From Stutzerimonas stutzeri (lineage in GTDB: Bacteria > Pseudomonadota > Gammaproteobacteria > Pseudomonadales > Pseudomonadaceae): a stretch of 64,000 bases of DNA. Numbering within the stretch: position 1 is the stretch's first letter; every line of letters begins with the position of its first letter. Positions 36,627 to 45,532 of the stretch are shown here, in pieces. A program made the position numbers and the translations under genes. Below the pieces are notes generated by a model. That model worked only from the letters and a program-made list of their open reading frames with translations, did not search any database and was not told the DNA's origin. Location: NCBI GenBank assembly GCA_002387205.1, contig DGLA01000024.1:46602-110601 (forward strand), given 5' to 3'.

Positions 36627-37358
36627 TTACCTGTAGTTGGCCAGGATGGCGTCGAACTCTCCGGCCTGTTGCATGCGTTGCATGACGTCGAGAATCTCGC
36701 GGGCAGGCACATCGGGTTCATCGCGGACCAGGCAGTGGATGGAGAACTCGGACAGCTGGCCGATAGCCTGCAGCTTGCGCTCGGCAGGCTGGTTCCGATT
36801 GAACCAGTCCAGCGCGACCTGTGTGCTCAGGGCATAGCGATCGCGCCCGGCTGCGACCTTGGCCAGTACCTGGTTCTCGGTGCGGGCGTCATCACGGATC
36901 AAGGTGCCGTCTCGAAAGGATGCATCCACGTCGGGGTAGTTGAAGCCGAGCACCGTACCGATCCGCTCGCCCTTGAGCCTCGTCAGGGCGGTCGGTGGCG
37001 TATCACGCCGAGCCACCAGAAGGCTGCTTTGGGTCATGAACGGAACGCTCCAGCGATAGCTTGCATGATCGACCGCCAGCCAGGCCGGATTCATGTAGCA
37101 GCTGACGTCGACGACGCCTTCGGCCAAAAGCGGTTGGATGCGCGTTCTCGACATCACCAGTTGGTCGGCTTCTCGGCCTAGCTTTTCGGCGATGCGCAGG
37201 TGTAGGTCGTAGAGAATCCCGCCAGTTGCGCGTCCGTCTTCCTGGCGGACCATGGGCATGGTCGAGCTGTCGCTTATCGAGAATCGCAGCGGGCGATCTG
37301 CCGCCGACACGACCGAACCAAGAAACAGGAGGGATACGGCAAAGGACAATGCATGCAC
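36627..37358 (-). CDS. Periplasmic solute-binding protein (SBP_bac_3 type)
   Basis: 243-aa exported binding protein. A short signal peptide (HALSFAVSLLFLGSVVSAAD) precedes a two-lobed amino-acid-binding-type domain (GGILYDLHLRIAEKLGREAD; LKGERIGTVLGFNYPDVD). No adjacent permease or ATPase, as in many pseudomonad orphan binding proteins. I prefer GTG 37358, which puts the hydrophobic core at the N-terminus; the frame is open to a TTG at 37388. Start uncertain. Confidence 0.8.
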   Translation of the reverse strand: MHALSFAVSLLFLGSVVSAADRPLRFSISDSSTMPMVRQEDGRATGGILYDLHLRIAEKLGREADQLVMSRTRIQPLLAEGVVDVSCYMNPAWLAVDHASYRWSVPFMTQSSLLVARRDTPPTALTRLKGERIGTVLGFNYPDVDASFRDGTLIRDDARTENQVLAKVAAGRDRYALSTQVALDWFNRNQPAERKLQAIGQLSEFSIHCLVRDEPDVPAREILDVMQRMQQAGEFDAILANYR

Positions 37359-37534
37359 GGCTGGAGCGGATCCTTCGTCGGTGACCAACCCGGAAGGGGG
37401 CGATCCATGTTCACGAAGGGGCGGATAATTACGATAACGCTCCGCTTGTGTCCATTCATTGCATGAATAATGCGCGCCAGGTTGCAGCCAGCGCTGGCCT
37501 GCAGCGGACCTTCGCTCCAGGCCAGACCGCGCCG

Positions 37535-38524
<990 letters not shown>

Positions 38525-38650
38525 AGGTGCTCCTTATCTGTCATGTCCGCCAGCCGTCGAGTGGGCTGGGTAGTGATAACAGACCGCGCCCGCCGGGAGG
38601 TGTGCGGCGGCCATCCGCGCTGGAAGCAGTGAGTCGCATCACTAACGGGT

Positions 38651-39184
38651 TCAGTTACGTGCGGCCAGGGCCTCATCTATGAGCTTCGGTGTGTCCTGTG
38701 CGCCCATGGTTCGAGCGGCCGCCAGGGCGGTCACGCCATTGATGTCGGCGCGGCTGGGATCGGCTCCGCGTTCCAGCAGCAGCGCGACAATCTCGCTGCG
38801 GTTGAACATCGCGGCCATCATCAGGGCGGTCTTGCCGTCGGGTGAAGCGCTCTCGACGTCAGCACCGTGATCGAGCAGCAGTCGGACCATCTGCAGATTG
38901 CCCTTGAAGGCGGCGCCGGCCAGCGGGGTCTGGCCCTTGTCGTTGGGCAACCGTGGGTCGGCGCCGTTCTCTAGCAGCACCCTGGAGGCGTCCAGGTGGC
39001 CGTGGTAGCTGGCGAGCATCAGCAGACTGTCGCCATTGTGATTGCGAATGTTGGCCGGAAGACCGCGGCCGAGCAGGTCGGCCAGCCGGGCAGCATCGCC
39101 TTTGCGCGTGCTTTCGAAAACCTGTTCGGCAAATGCCAATGCGGCGTCGTCCAGTTCGGGCTTAGAGTTCGGTTGATCCATCAT
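38651..39184 (-). CDS. Ankyrin-repeat protein
   Basis: 177-aa cytoplasmic protein with about four ankyrin repeats. Examples are NHNGDSLLMLASYHGHLDAS, NDKGQTPLAGAAFKGNLQMV and SPDGKTALMMAAMFNRSEIV, followed by a last half repeat (DINGVTALAAARTMG). Two adjacent ATGs (39184, 39181) follow GAGGACCAGAGAG. A related ankyrin gene lies near the KAS III-like gene in P. aeruginosa as I recall. Partner protein unknown. Confidence 0.9.
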   Translation of the reverse strand: MMDQPNSKPELDDAALAFAEQVFESTRKGDAARLADLLGRGLPANIRNHNGDSLLMLASYHGHLDASRVLLENGADPRLPNDKGQTPLAGAAFKGNLQMVRLLLDHGADVESASPDGKTALMMAAMFNRSEIVALLLERGADPSRADINGVTALAAARTMGAQDTPKLIDEALAARN

Positions 39185-39383
39185 CTCTCTGGTCCTCGGT
39201 GTCAGGATTGGCGCAGCGGCGCCAAGCGTCCTCATTCTGCCAAAGCGATGCCTTTGCTCCGGCAACTGCGTTTCTATCCGACCGATAGGCCTGACGAATG
39301 TGCGATGGCGCCGGTGGGATGGACTGCAACGTCAGGGTGGGCTATGGCAGTATTTGCTGCCCATCCAGCCCTGACGCAGCGCA

Positions 39384-39596
39384 ATGAAACCTGAAGACCT
39401 CGAACGCCTGGTGACCCAGACGATGCCCTACGGCAAATACAAGGGGCGCCTGATCGCAGACCTGCCTGGCAACTACCTGAACTGGTTCGCCCGGGTCGGT
39501 TTCCCGCCCGGCGAAATCGGCCAGTTGCTGGCGCTGATGCAGGAGATCGACCATAACGGCCTGTCGCCGCTGCTCGAGCCGCTGCGCAGACGCTGA
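39384..39596 (+). CDS. DUF3820 (putative quorum-sensing-regulated virulence factor family) protein
   Basis: 70-aa protein with the family motif MPYGKYKGRLIADLPGNYLNWFARVGFP (residues 14-41, broken as MPYGKYKGRLIADLPG and NYLNWFARVGFP). DUF3820 is named after a P. aeruginosa structure; it may be a nucleic-acid-binding fold but the function is not established. Ends one base before the stop of the convergent neighbour. Confidence 0.85.
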   Translation: MKPEDLERLVTQTMPYGKYKGRLIADLPGNYLNWFARVGFPPGEIGQLLALMQEIDHNGLSPLLEPLRRR

Positions 39597-39597
39597 T

Positions 39598-40128
39598 TCA
39601 GCTGCTCACTTCGGCCTGGCGTGCCGCGAGCGCCGGCGCGGCATAGATGCCGACTTCCACCGCAAGCGCCACTAACCTTTCGATATCGCTGGTGTACACC
39701 AGTACCGCTTGCAGTTCGTCATCCAGCGGCTCGCTGAAATCCACCAGCACGTAGCCGCCTTTTTCCGGGTAGAGGCTGCTGAGCTGGGTCTGGATGCGGT
39801 TGAGCGCCTTCAACGGCTCGGTCTTGGCCAATTGCTTGGGCTTGAGTACGAAGTTCACGTCCGGGCCGAACGAACCGACAATCTGCTCGAACAGCGCCTG
39901 GTAATCATCGGCCTGGAACAGCACCGTATCCGGCAGGCTGCCAACGATCATCCATTCGCCCAGCGGGATGGGAAAGTCATCGTCGTAGATGATGTCCGGG
40001 TTGGCCTGTAGAAACGCCTCGGGATCGGCATAGGCCTGGGCCGCTTCGTCAGCGAGCCGGAGGATCTCGTCTTCGCTCATGCAGCCCGAACTGATCAGAC
40101 GGATCAGTTCGGCAAGTGGTTCTTTCAT
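39598..40128 (-). CDS. Uncharacterised cytoplasmic protein, 176 aa
   Basis: No family recognised. Start 40128 (MKEPLAELIRLISSGCMSED) follows GCAGGACCGCC and is preferred over the long open frame to 40398. No signal or TM. An N-terminal helical part with acidic residues is followed by an alpha/beta region (EWMIVGSLPDTVLFQADDYQ; GGYVLVDFSEPLDDELQAVL). Convergent with the DUF3820 gene, divergent from the KAS III-like gene. Confidence 0.78.
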   Translation of the reverse strand: MKEPLAELIRLISSGCMSEDEILRLADEAAQAYADPEAFLQANPDIIYDDDFPIPLGEWMIVGSLPDTVLFQADDYQALFEQIVGSFGPDVNFVLKPKQLAKTEPLKALNRIQTQLSSLYPEKGGYVLVDFSEPLDDELQAVLVYTSDIERLVALAVEVGIYAAPALAARQAEVSS

Positions 40129-40381
40129 CAGGCGGTCCTGCTTGTCGGGCTTGCAAGAATAACCGAAAGCCCTCTGACCCGGAGCCTGGGCATGCCTGAT
40201 CTGCCTGGCCGCGCTGCAACCTTTGTCGGCTTTTACGGGCGCAGCTGCAGATTCTCGCCCGTTTTCGTGCACAATAGCCGCCATATAAACAGACGCGGCA
40301 TGAACGATCGCATCGGCGCTGGCCGGCTTCGCTCTGTTCCGGCGCCAGACAACGATCAGCCAATATTCGAGAGGAACGACA

Positions 40382-41521
40382 GTGCATAACGTCGTCATCA
40401 GCGGTACCGGCCTTTATACCCCTGCCCAGAGCATTTCCAACGACGAGCTGGTCGAGTCGTTCAACACCTACTCGCGCCGTTTCAACACCGAAAATGCCGC
40501 TGCCATCGACGCTGGTGAGATGGAGCCCATGCCGGAATCCAGCTCCGCCTTCATCGAGAAGGCGTCCGGCATCAAGAGCCGCTTCGTCACAGACAAGGCC
40601 GGTATCCTCGATCCGGACCGCATGGTTCCGCGCATTCCCGAGCGCAGCAACGATCAGTGGTCGATCCTCTGCGAAATGTCAGTCAAGGCCGCCGAGCAGG
40701 CGCTGGAGCGGGCCGGCAAGACAGCCAAGGATATCGACGGTGTGATCGTCGCCTGCTCCAATCTGCAGCGCGCGTACCCGGCCGTTGCCATCGAAGTCCA
40801 GGCGGCGCTGGGCATCAAGGGTTTCGGTTTTGACATGAACGTCGCCTGTTCCTCGGCCACCTTTGGCATCCAGAACGCGGCAAACGCAGTGCAGCTGGGC
40901 CAGGCACGCGCGGTGCTGATGGTGAACCCGGAGATCTGCACCGGGCATATGAACTTCCGTGACCGCGACAGCCATTTCATCTTCGGCGATGCCTGCACCG
41001 CGGTGATCGTCGAGCGCGCCGACCTGGCGACCTCGCCGTACCAGTGGGACGTGGTCAGCACCAAGCTGACGACAGAATTCTCCAACAACATCCGCAACAA
41101 TTTCGGCTTCCTCAACCGCACCGCCGAGGAATACATGACCAACCCGGACAAGTTGTTCGTCCAGGAAGGGCGCAAGGTATTCAAGGAGGTCTGCCCGATG
41201 GTGGCCGAGCTGATTGGCGAGCACCTGAAGGAGAACGACATCGAGGTCAGCAAGGTCAAGCGCTTCTGGCTGCACCAGGCCAACCTGAACATGAACCATC
41301 TTATCGTGCGCAAGCTGCTTGGCCGCGACGCGACACCGGAAGAGGCACCGGTCATCCTCGATAGCTACGCCAACACCAGCTCTGCAGGCTCGGTGATTGC
41401 CTTTCATAAGCATCAGGACGATCTTCCAGCGGGCAGCCTCGGTGTGCTCAGCTCGTTCGGTGCAGGCTATTCGATTGGTAGCGTCATTCTGCGCAAGCGC
41501 TTAGTCATGTTTGACCGTTAG
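40382..41521 (+). CDS. Beta-ketoacyl-ACP synthase III-like enzyme
   Basis: 379-aa condensing enzyme with the KAS III Cys-His-Asn triad: MNVACSSATFGIQ (Cys about 156), WLHQANLNMNHL (His about 297) and YANTSSAGS (Asn about 329). It closely resembles P. aeruginosa PA3286, reported to condense octanoyl-CoA with malonyl-ACP and so shunt a beta-oxidation intermediate into fatty acid synthesis; same activity here is inferred. GTG start at 40382 follows GAGAGGAACGACA. A strong terminator follows. Confidence 0.9.
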   Translation: MHNVVISGTGLYTPAQSISNDELVESFNTYSRRFNTENAAAIDAGEMEPMPESSSAFIEKASGIKSRFVTDKAGILDPDRMVPRIPERSNDQWSILCEMSVKAAEQALERAGKTAKDIDGVIVACSNLQRAYPAVAIEVQAALGIKGFGFDMNVACSSATFGIQNAANAVQLGQARAVLMVNPEICTGHMNFRDRDSHFIFGDACTAVIVERADLATSPYQWDVVSTKLTTEFSNNIRNNFGFLNRTAEEYMTNPDKLFVQEGRKVFKEVCPMVAELIGEHLKENDIEVSKVKRFWLHQANLNMNHLIVRKLLGRDATPEEAPVILDSYANTSSAGSVIAFHKHQDDLPAGSLGVLSSFGAGYSIGSVILRKRLVMFDR

Positions 41522-41528
41522 GTAAGAA

Positions 41529-41552
41529 GGCGGACTCCGGTCCGCCTTTTTT
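41529..41552 (+). terminator. Rho-independent terminator after the KAS III-like gene
   Basis: GGCGGAC-TCCG-GTCCGCC with a perfect 7-bp stem, then TTTTTT, eight bases after the stop codon. Confidence 0.95.
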
Positions 41553-41628
41553 GTCTGGTCGCAGATCTGAGAGAGGGTGATTGCCCTGGTCGGAGGATGG
41601 CGATAAAGAGCAACTTTTTAAGTTCCCC

Positions 41629-41646
41629 TTGTCATAAAAGCTTTAT
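41629..41646 (+). promoter_or_regulatory. Pho-box-like element before the porin
   Basis: TTGTCAT-AAAA-GCTTTAT compares with the Pho consensus CTGTCAT-AWAW-CTGTCAT. The first half matches 6 of 7 and the spacer fully, but the second half matches poorly (3 of 7). It lies 103 bp before the porin ATG. Plausible because OprO/OprP porins are PhoB-regulated. Confidence 0.4.
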
Positions 41647-41748
41647 GGAACAGCCACCTGGCTGACACACGCGCTGGCCAAGATGCCGGCAACACAAAGA
41701 GCCACTCGCTGTGTGTTTTCCAACGCTAAACCAAAAGGGGAATATTCG

Positions 41749-43047
41749 ATGATCCGTAAGCACTTCGCCGGTTTCGCCGCCAGCGCCCTCGCTCTGGCCG
41801 TTTCCGCCCAGGCTTTCGCCGGTACCGTCACCACTGACGGCGCTGACATCGTAGTCAAGACCAAGGGTGGCCTCGAAGTCGCCACGACGGACAAGCAGTT
41901 CAGCTTCAAGATCGGTGGTCGCCTGCAGGCCGACTACAGCACCTTCGACGGTTTCTATACACAGAACGGTGACAATGCCGATGCGGCCTACTTCCGTCGC
42001 GCGTTCCTTGAAATCGGCGGTGTGGCCTTCGAGGATTGGAAATACCAGTTCAACTACGATTTCGCCCATAACGCCGGCAGCAGCGAAGACGGCTACTGGG
42101 ACGAGGCGTCCATCCAGTACTCCGGTTTCAACCCGATCAACATCAAGATGGGCCGGTTCTACCCCGATTTCGGCCTGGAAAAAGCCACCAGCTCCAAGTG
42201 GGTCACCGCTCAGGAGCGTAACGCCGCCTACGATCTGGTCGACTGGGCCAACGGTCATCAGAATGGCCTGGGCATTCAGGTAAACGGCACTGCAGGACCA
42301 TCGCTGTACGGCTCCGTTGGCGTGCATGCCAAGGACCAGAACGACGTCGATGGCGAAAGCGTCAAGCAGTTCAACGCACGCGCCGTGTTTGCACCCATGC
42401 ACGAGGCTGGCAATGTGCTGCACCTGGGCGTGAACTTTGCTCAGCGCAACCTGGATGACACCGCTGTCGACGGACGTATTCGCAGCCGCCTAGGCATGCG
42501 GGGCGTGAGCACCGCCGGAGGCAACGATGCCGGCACCAACGGTAACCGCCTGCTGATTGGTGGCGTCAATAATGCACCGGCCGGCTCCTACGGCGACGAC
42601 ACCGCAATTGGTCTGGAAGCTGCCTGGGCCATGGGTCCGCTGTCGGTGCAGGGTGAGTACATCACTCGCGAAATGGATTCCGATTCGGCGGCCTTCGAAG
42701 ATGTCGAGGCGAAGGGTTACTACGCTCAGGTCGCCTACACCCTGACCGGCGAAGCCCGCGGCTACAAGCTGGGCCGTTTCGACCAGCTGAAGCCTTCCAA
42801 CAAGCAGATCGGCGCCTGGGAAGTCTTCTACCGTTACGATCACATCGAAGCCGAAGATGACAACGTCGGTCTGGTCGCTACCAACGATGTCGAAGGCAAG
42901 GTGCACAACCTGGGTCTGAACTGGTACGCCAATGACAACGTCAAGCTCAGCGGTTACTACGTCAAAGCCAAGGTCGACAATGCCGAGAACGCGAACGGCG
43001 ATGATGACGGTGATGGCCTGGTATTCCGTGCTCAGTACGTGTTCTAA
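41749..43047 (+). CDS. Phosphate/pyrophosphate-selective porin (OprO/OprP family)
   Basis: 432-aa outer-membrane trimeric anion porin. The signal peptide ends SAQAFA and the mature start is GTVTTDGADIVVKTKGG, as in OprP. Using mature numbering, the anion-pathway basics K13, K15, K25, K30, R34, R59, R60, K74 and K121 are present. Position 62 is Phe (as in OprO) and 114 is Tyr (as in OprP). C-terminal Phe (FRAQYVF) is the BAM signal. ATG 41749 follows AAAAGGGG. Only one porin of the pair is seen. Terminator follows. Confidence 0.94.
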   Translation: MIRKHFAGFAASALALAVSAQAFAGTVTTDGADIVVKTKGGLEVATTDKQFSFKIGGRLQADYSTFDGFYTQNGDNADAAYFRRAFLEIGGVAFEDWKYQFNYDFAHNAGSSEDGYWDEASIQYSGFNPINIKMGRFYPDFGLEKATSSKWVTAQERNAAYDLVDWANGHQNGLGIQVNGTAGPSLYGSVGVHAKDQNDVDGESVKQFNARAVFAPMHEAGNVLHLGVNFAQRNLDDTAVDGRIRSRLGMRGVSTAGGNDAGTNGNRLLIGGVNNAPAGSYGDDTAIGLEAAWAMGPLSVQGEYITREMDSDSAAFEDVEAKGYYAQVAYTLTGEARGYKLGRFDQLKPSNKQIGAWEVFYRYDHIEAEDDNVGLVATNDVEGKVHNLGLNWYANDNVKLSGYYVKAKVDNAENANGDDDGDGLVFRAQYVF

Positions 43048-43076
43048 CGGCTGACCCTTCTCTGGTGCTCCATTGA

Positions 43077-43101
43077 GCCCCGCATCAGCGGGGCTTTTTT
43101 T
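43077..43101 (+). terminator. Rho-independent terminator after the porin
   Basis: GCCCCGC-ATCA-GCGGGGC with a perfect 7-bp stem, followed by seven T. Thirty bases after the porin stop. Confidence 0.96.
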
Positions 43102-43130
43102 CGTCCCGGTTACAGGCCAGACTGGCGCCC

Positions 43131-44258
43131 ATGCCTATTCAAACCCTGTCCCGCCTTGCCGATATCGACTCCTCTCGCTGGGATGCGCTGCTCGGCGAAC
43201 ATCCACAGCCTTTCCTTCGGCACGCCTTTCTGTCCGCGCTGGAAGACAGCGGTAGTGTCGGTGGACGCAGCGGCTGGCGACCCATGCACCAATTGCTCAG
43301 CGATCCTCAGGGAGCAGTGGTCGCCGCGCTGCCGCTTTATCGCAAGGCCCATTCCAGTGGCGAATATGTATTCGACTGGGCCTGGGCCGACGCCTGCGAC
43401 CGCGCAGGTATCGACTACTACCCGAAGCTGCTCTGTGCGGTGCCGTTCACCCCGGTGACTGGTAGGCGCCTGCTGGGCGATCACGCGGCGGCGGGCCGAT
43501 TGCTCGACCAGCTCACTGCTGGCTTGGCTGACGGAGGCTATTCGAGCCTGCACGTGAACTTCACCGAGCCGGATGCCGATACGGTTTTTCAAGGCCGTGA
43601 TCCCTGGCTGCAGCGTATCGGCTGCCAGTTTCACTGGCACAACCGGGGATACCGCGACTTCCAGGATTTCCTGGACGGCCTCACTTCGCGCAAGCGCAAG
43701 CAGCTGCGCAAGGAGCGCGAGCAGGTCGCGGGGCAGGGGATCGAATTCGAATGGCGTGAAGGTCACCAGGTCAGCGAACAGGAGTGGGATTTCGTCTATG
43801 CCTGTTACGCCAATACCTACCATGTGCGCGGCCAGGCGCCATATCTGACGCGCAGCTTCTTCAGCCTGCTGGCCGAGCGAATGCCTGAAGCGATTCGCGT
43901 GGTGCTTGCCTGCCAGAGCGGGCGGCCGGTGGCCATGGCGTTCAGCCTGATCGGTGGCGGCGAGCTCTACGGTCGCTACTGGGGCAGCCTTGCGGACTTT
44001 GATCGCCTGCATTTCGAAACCTGCTTCTACCAAGGTATCGATCAGGCGATTGCGGCCGGCTTGTCACGTTTCGATGCCGGTGCCCAGGGCGAGCACAAGC
44101 TGATTCGCGGCTTCGAGCCGGTGATCACCCACTCCTGGCACTATCTGGAACATCCGGGGCTGCGCGCTGCGGTCAGCGACTTTCTGCAGCAGGAGCGTCT
44201 GGGCGTGATGCGCTACGCCGAGGCCGCGCGCGATGCGCTGCCGTATCGGCAGGCATGA
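43131..44258 (+). CDS. FemAB-like acyltransferase (DUF482, GNAT superfamily)
   Basis: 375-aa cytoplasmic protein of the peptidogalycan biosynthesis/recognition group (PF04339): HPQPFLRHAFLSALEDSGSV near the start, RKRKQLRKEREQV in the middle and the FemAB/GNAT segment GRYWGSLADFDRLHFETCFY to FDAGAQGEHKLIRGFEP near residues 285-330. No experimental function known to me. Ends one base before the convergent metR stop. Confidence 0.88.
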   Translation: MPIQTLSRLADIDSSRWDALLGEHPQPFLRHAFLSALEDSGSVGGRSGWRPMHQLLSDPQGAVVAALPLYRKAHSSGEYVFDWAWADACDRAGIDYYPKLLCAVPFTPVTGRRLLGDHAAAGRLLDQLTAGLADGGYSSLHVNFTEPDADTVFQGRDPWLQRIGCQFHWHNRGYRDFQDFLDGLTSRKRKQLRKEREQVAGQGIEFEWREGHQVSEQEWDFVYACYANTYHVRGQAPYLTRSFFSLLAERMPEAIRVVLACQSGRPVAMAFSLIGGGELYGRYWGSLADFDRLHFETCFYQGIDQAIAAGLSRFDAGAQGEHKLIRGFEPVITHSWHYLEHPGLRAAVSDFLQQERLGVMRYAEAARDALPYRQA

Positions 44259-44259
44259 G

Positions 44260-45186
44260 CTATTTCGTCTTCGGCGCGGCGCTGACCCCCTCAAGTGTGG
44301 CAAACGAGGTGTCCTTCGCAGTGAGCAGAAAGTCGCGCATGAACGGCGAATCCAGCATGTCGGCACGAATGCCGGCATACAGCGTGGCAAACAGGCCTTT
44401 CTCGCCGAGTCGTTTGGCGGTGACGTAACCGCGAGCGCTGTATTCATGCAATGCCCAGTTGGGCACGCAGCACACGCCGCGGCCTGAGGCCACAAGCTGC
44501 ATCATCATGACCGTGAGTTCGGAGGTGCGGACCTGTGCCGGCTCGATGTCGGCGGGCTCGAGGAAGCGGGTAAAGATGTCCAGTCGATCGCGGTCAACCG
44601 GGTAGGTGATCAGGGTTTCGCTGGCCAGGTCTTCAGGGCGAACACTGGACCGCGTCGCCAACGGATGCTGGTTGGCGACTGCCAGAAGGGCTTCATAGGT
44701 GAACAGCGGGACATAGGTAATGCCTGGCAGGTCGATCGGGTCGGACGTCACCACCAGATCCAGATCGCCGCGCGCCAGCGCTGGCAGCGGAGCAAAGGAA
44801 AAACCCGAGGCCAGGTCCAGCTCGACTTCTGGCCAGGCGTCGCGAAACTGGTCAATGGTTGGCATCAGCCACTGGAAGCAACTGTGGCATTCGATCGCCA
44901 TGTGCAGACGTCCGGCTGTGCCGCCGGCCAGGCGAGCAAGGTCTCGCTCGGCTCCGCGCAGCTGTGGCAGGAGACTGTCGGCCAGCTGCAGCAGACGCAG
45001 ACCGGCGCTGGTGAAGCGCACTGGCCGTGTCTTGCGCACGAACAGCTGCAGGCCCAGACGTTCTTCCAATTCCTTGAATTGATGCGACAGCGCGGACTGG
45101 GTCAGATGGAGGCGTTCGGCGGCCACGACCAGGCTGTCGGTCTCCCGCAGTGCATGAAGAGTTTTCAGGTGACGAATTTCCAGCAT
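44260..45186 (-). CDS. metR: LysR-family regulator MetR
   Basis: 308-aa LysR-type regulator of methionine synthesis. N-terminal HTH (RETDSLVVAAERLHLTQSAL, about residues 14-33; SHQFKELEERLGLQLF) and a ligand-binding domain typical of MetR (homocysteine co-effector), including AIECHSCFQWLMPTIDQF. Divergent from metE with 346 bp between, the classic metR/metE arrangement, so it should activate metE. Confidence 0.94.
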   Translation of the reverse strand: MLEIRHLKTLHALRETDSLVVAAERLHLTQSALSHQFKELEERLGLQLFVRKTRPVRFTSAGLRLLQLADSLLPQLRGAERDLARLAGGTAGRLHMAIECHSCFQWLMPTIDQFRDAWPEVELDLASGFSFAPLPALARGDLDLVVTSDPIDLPGITYVPLFTYEALLAVANQHPLATRSSVRPEDLASETLITYPVDRDRLDIFTRFLEPADIEPAQVRTSELTVMMMQLVASGRGVCCVPNWALHEYSARGYVTAKRLGEKGLFATLYAGIRADMLDSPFMRDFLLTAKDTSFATLEGVSAAPKTK

Positions 45187-45532
45187 GCCTAGTTCCTACG
45201 GTTCAAGCGTGATCGTGGCCGGGACGGCCTGTGGTAATCAGATAGGCGAATAGCGACCCAAGGTGAGCACGGCTCATCACCGCGGAGTTTGTCCTAGCGT
45301 GCAGGGACTGTCGAGCGAGCCGGGTGGGCGGCACAGATTTCTTTTCGAAGCGAGATGAAGCTAGCTGGCGGGTTGCGGAGGGTTTTCGATCCCCGTCGCG
45401 CGTGCGGCATTGTTTTGAAGACCAAAGCTACATGAGTAAATTTATCCTTCAAAAGAAATAAGATGAGTTTGTCTCATTCTATATCGACATTCACAATTCG
45501 CTCATCAAAGACGAACGAAATTGGAGATTGTC
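45187..45532. promoter_or_regulatory. metR-metE divergent regulatory region
   Basis: The 346-bp gap contains two sites of the form TGAG-N5-CTCA: TGAGCACGGCTCA at 45264-45276 and TGAGTTTGTCTCA at 45464-45476. They are dyads of the same geometry as the enterobacterial MetR site TGAA-N5-TTCA. The second lies 57 bp before the metE ATG. The segment 45430-45490 is AT-rich and probably carries the metE promoter. No cobalamin riboswitch fold was recognised. Confidence 0.6.
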
